Assembly: GCA_937871705.1 (NCBI GenBank)
Contig: CALMOO010000038.1
Span: 1-5,902, forward strand
DNA: 5,902 nt
Source: an uncultured Hymenobacter sp.
Lineage (GTDB): Bacteria > Bacteroidota > Bacteroidia > Cytophagales > Hymenobacteraceae
Direction: 5' to 3'
A model generated the notes under the pieces. That model was not told the DNA's origin and searched no databases. It saw only the letters and a program-made list of their open reading frames with translations. The first letter of the stretch is position 1. Every line of letters begins with the position of its first letter. Made by a program: the position numbers and the translations under genes. Below, piece after piece: positions 4,809 to 5,902 of the stretch.

Positions 4809-5902
4809 CTACCTAGATTGGGGTATAACGGGGGCCGGTGGGTCACAATCGCAAAGAATATGGCGGGTGGCGGGGGGCACGCGGTAGTCGGGCTGCGACA
4901 CCTCCATCATATACACTACCGCCAAGTGGCGCAACGGCGGGTGGGCCGAATTCTCGCCCCAGATGCGCAGCAGGTAGTTGCAGTAATAAGGCCGCATCCA
5001 GGTGTTGCTGATAAAAAGGTAATTTTCTGAATATTTGCGCCAGCGGTCGTTCTTAAACAGCGACACCACGGACGCCGGCTTGGCGTACGTGACCGGGGCG
5101 CCGCCGCGGTTCAGGTCGATTACGTTGCCGGTAGTGGTGGTGCCTTCCAGAATGTACCAGCCATCGTCTTTAAACACCGACGGGGCAAACATGCTCCAGT
5201 GCTGGTCGGTGCGGAAGAGGTAGCCAAACCAGCGCGTCGAGTCCGACATCCAGCGGGTGGGCTGGGGAGTTAAATCGGCGAGGTTCCACCAGCACACGTA
5301 GAAAAGGCAGGCAAATACCACCGCCTCGCGCAATGAGCGCCAGAGCTCGATGCGGCCGGGCGGCGCGGGGCGGGTGCGCTCGATGCGCACCTGCCAGGGC
5401 AACTGCCAGGGGGGTAGGCGGGCGTGCCAGCGCTGGGCGCGCGCGGTGTGCGGGGCCAAGCGCGGACTCAGCCAGTCGAGCGCCATCGGTGGCAGCAGCC
5501 CTAGCACCGATATCATGTTAATAAGAAAGAAAATGCCCACAAACAGCGTGAGGCTGATGCCCAGGTGAAACATAAATAGCACCCCAATCACGAGCAGCCG
5601 CCACCACGCTACCCCCACCGGAATAAACAAGGCCACCGGCAGCAGCAGCTCGGTATACCAGGTGGCGTGCGTGAGAAAGCGCATCAGGTCGGGGTGCGCA
5701 TAGAGCAAGCGCCCGCCGGGCAGCAGCAGCTGGTCGAGGCTGAGGGCGTAGTAAAGCGCCGTGCCGTCGTGGCGCCACTCGGGACCGGTTTTGAGTAGGG
5801 CCGTGCACCAGTACAGCAAAGCCAGCTGCACAATGTAGGCCAGCGTGGCCGCGCTGCAATAGTCGTAGGCAGAGGGGGTAGGCTTTTCGCGGGCATCGAG
5901 GG
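4809..5902 (-). CDS. HTTM-domain membrane protein (gamma-carboxylase-like), 5' part outside window
   Basis: The open frame runs from the stop at 4809-4811 to the right edge without a convincing start, giving 363 visible residues. A GTG at 5829-5831 is possible, but the 23 codons upstream continue the family pattern, so the gene is truncated by the window. It resembles the HTTM family, membrane proteins related to vitamin K-dependent gamma-carboxylase. Visible parts are a first helix (about 17-36, ending LLKTGPEW, with DGTALYYAL following), two or three helices at about 80-135 (WYTELLLPVALF to MISVLGLLPP), a basic Pro-rich loop, another helix at about 191-207, and a soluble C-terminal part with HWSMFAP, KDDGWYILEG, DLNRGG and RWRKY. 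That tail is typical of bacterial HTTM proteins. The reaction is unknown for most of them, and carboxylation should not be assumed. About 100 N-terminal residues are probably missing. Confidence 0.82.
   Translation of the reverse strand, partial: LDAREKPTPSAYDYCSAATLAYIVQLALLYWCTALLKTGPEWRHDGTALYYALSLDQLLLPGGRLLYAHPDLMRFLTHATWYTELLLPVALFIPVGVAWWRLLVIGVLFMFHLGISLTLFVGIFFLINMISVLGLLPPMALDWLSPRLAPHTARAQRWHARLPPWQLPWQVRIERTRPAPPGRIELWRSLREAVVFACLFYVCWWNLADLTPQPTRWMSDSTRWFGYLFRTDQHWSMFAPSVFKDDGWYILEGTTTTGNVIDLNRGGAPVTYAKPASVVSLFKNDRWRKYSENYLFISNTWMRPYYCNYLLRIWGENSAHPPLRHLAVVYMMEVSQPDYRVPPATRHILCDCDPPAPVIPQSR

Noticed and set aside
3964..4887. Long plus-strand Val/Pro-repeat frame opposite the lipoprotein
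   Set aside because: Thr/Gly codon repeats read in reverse leave few stop codons. The minus-strand frame has a signal peptide, lipobox and possible promoter; this one has none.
5518..5896. Two short minus-strand frames overlapping the HTTM gene
   Set aside because: They are out of frame with the membrane protein, whose HTTM-like sequence continues to the window edge.

Overview
The window looks like chromosomal DNA of a GC-rich Bacteroidota, most likely a Hymenobacter-type organism. The genus is an inference, not proven. It rests on start codons without Shine-Dalgarno sequences, a lipoprotein whose cysteine is followed by a Lys-Asp-Asp surface-export-like signal, and the families present. Five of the six genes read on the minus strand.

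Layout: (1) 4-891 (-) is a RES-domain protein with a probable intrinsic terminator and a REP-like inverted repeat just upstream. (2) 1114-1608 (-) and 2121-2618 (+) are two divergent YciE/YciF-type (DUF892) ferritin-like paralogs, about 57% identical by hand count, separated by a 512-base intergenic region with no convincing gene. (3) 2711-3580 (-) is a manganese catalase with all five metal ligands. It converges on the second paralog, and the two share a strong hairpin terminator. (4) 3581-3956 is non-coding: an AT-rich stretch, then a perfect 28-bp inverted repeat. (5) 3957-4682 (-) is a lipoprotein whose mature part is almost entirely Thr/Gly/Ala tandem repeat. (6) 4809-5902 (-) is an HTTM-family membrane protein, cut by the right edge.

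The centre (1114-3580) reads as a peroxide/stress module. DUF892 proteins and a Mn catalase are also found together in the enterobacterial yciGFE-katN operon, so the pairing is recognisable, but here it is split into divergent and convergent units. The RES protein, repeat lipoprotein and HTTM protein have no evident functional link to it.

The least explained items are the Thr/Gly repeat lipoprotein with its 28-bp hairpin, the octamer GGGGTAGG (eight copies, all on one strand), and the pyrimidine-rich leaders before four of the start codons. I see no CRISPR array, tRNA, rRNA, transposase or phage gene. I do not see a clearly new multi-gene system.
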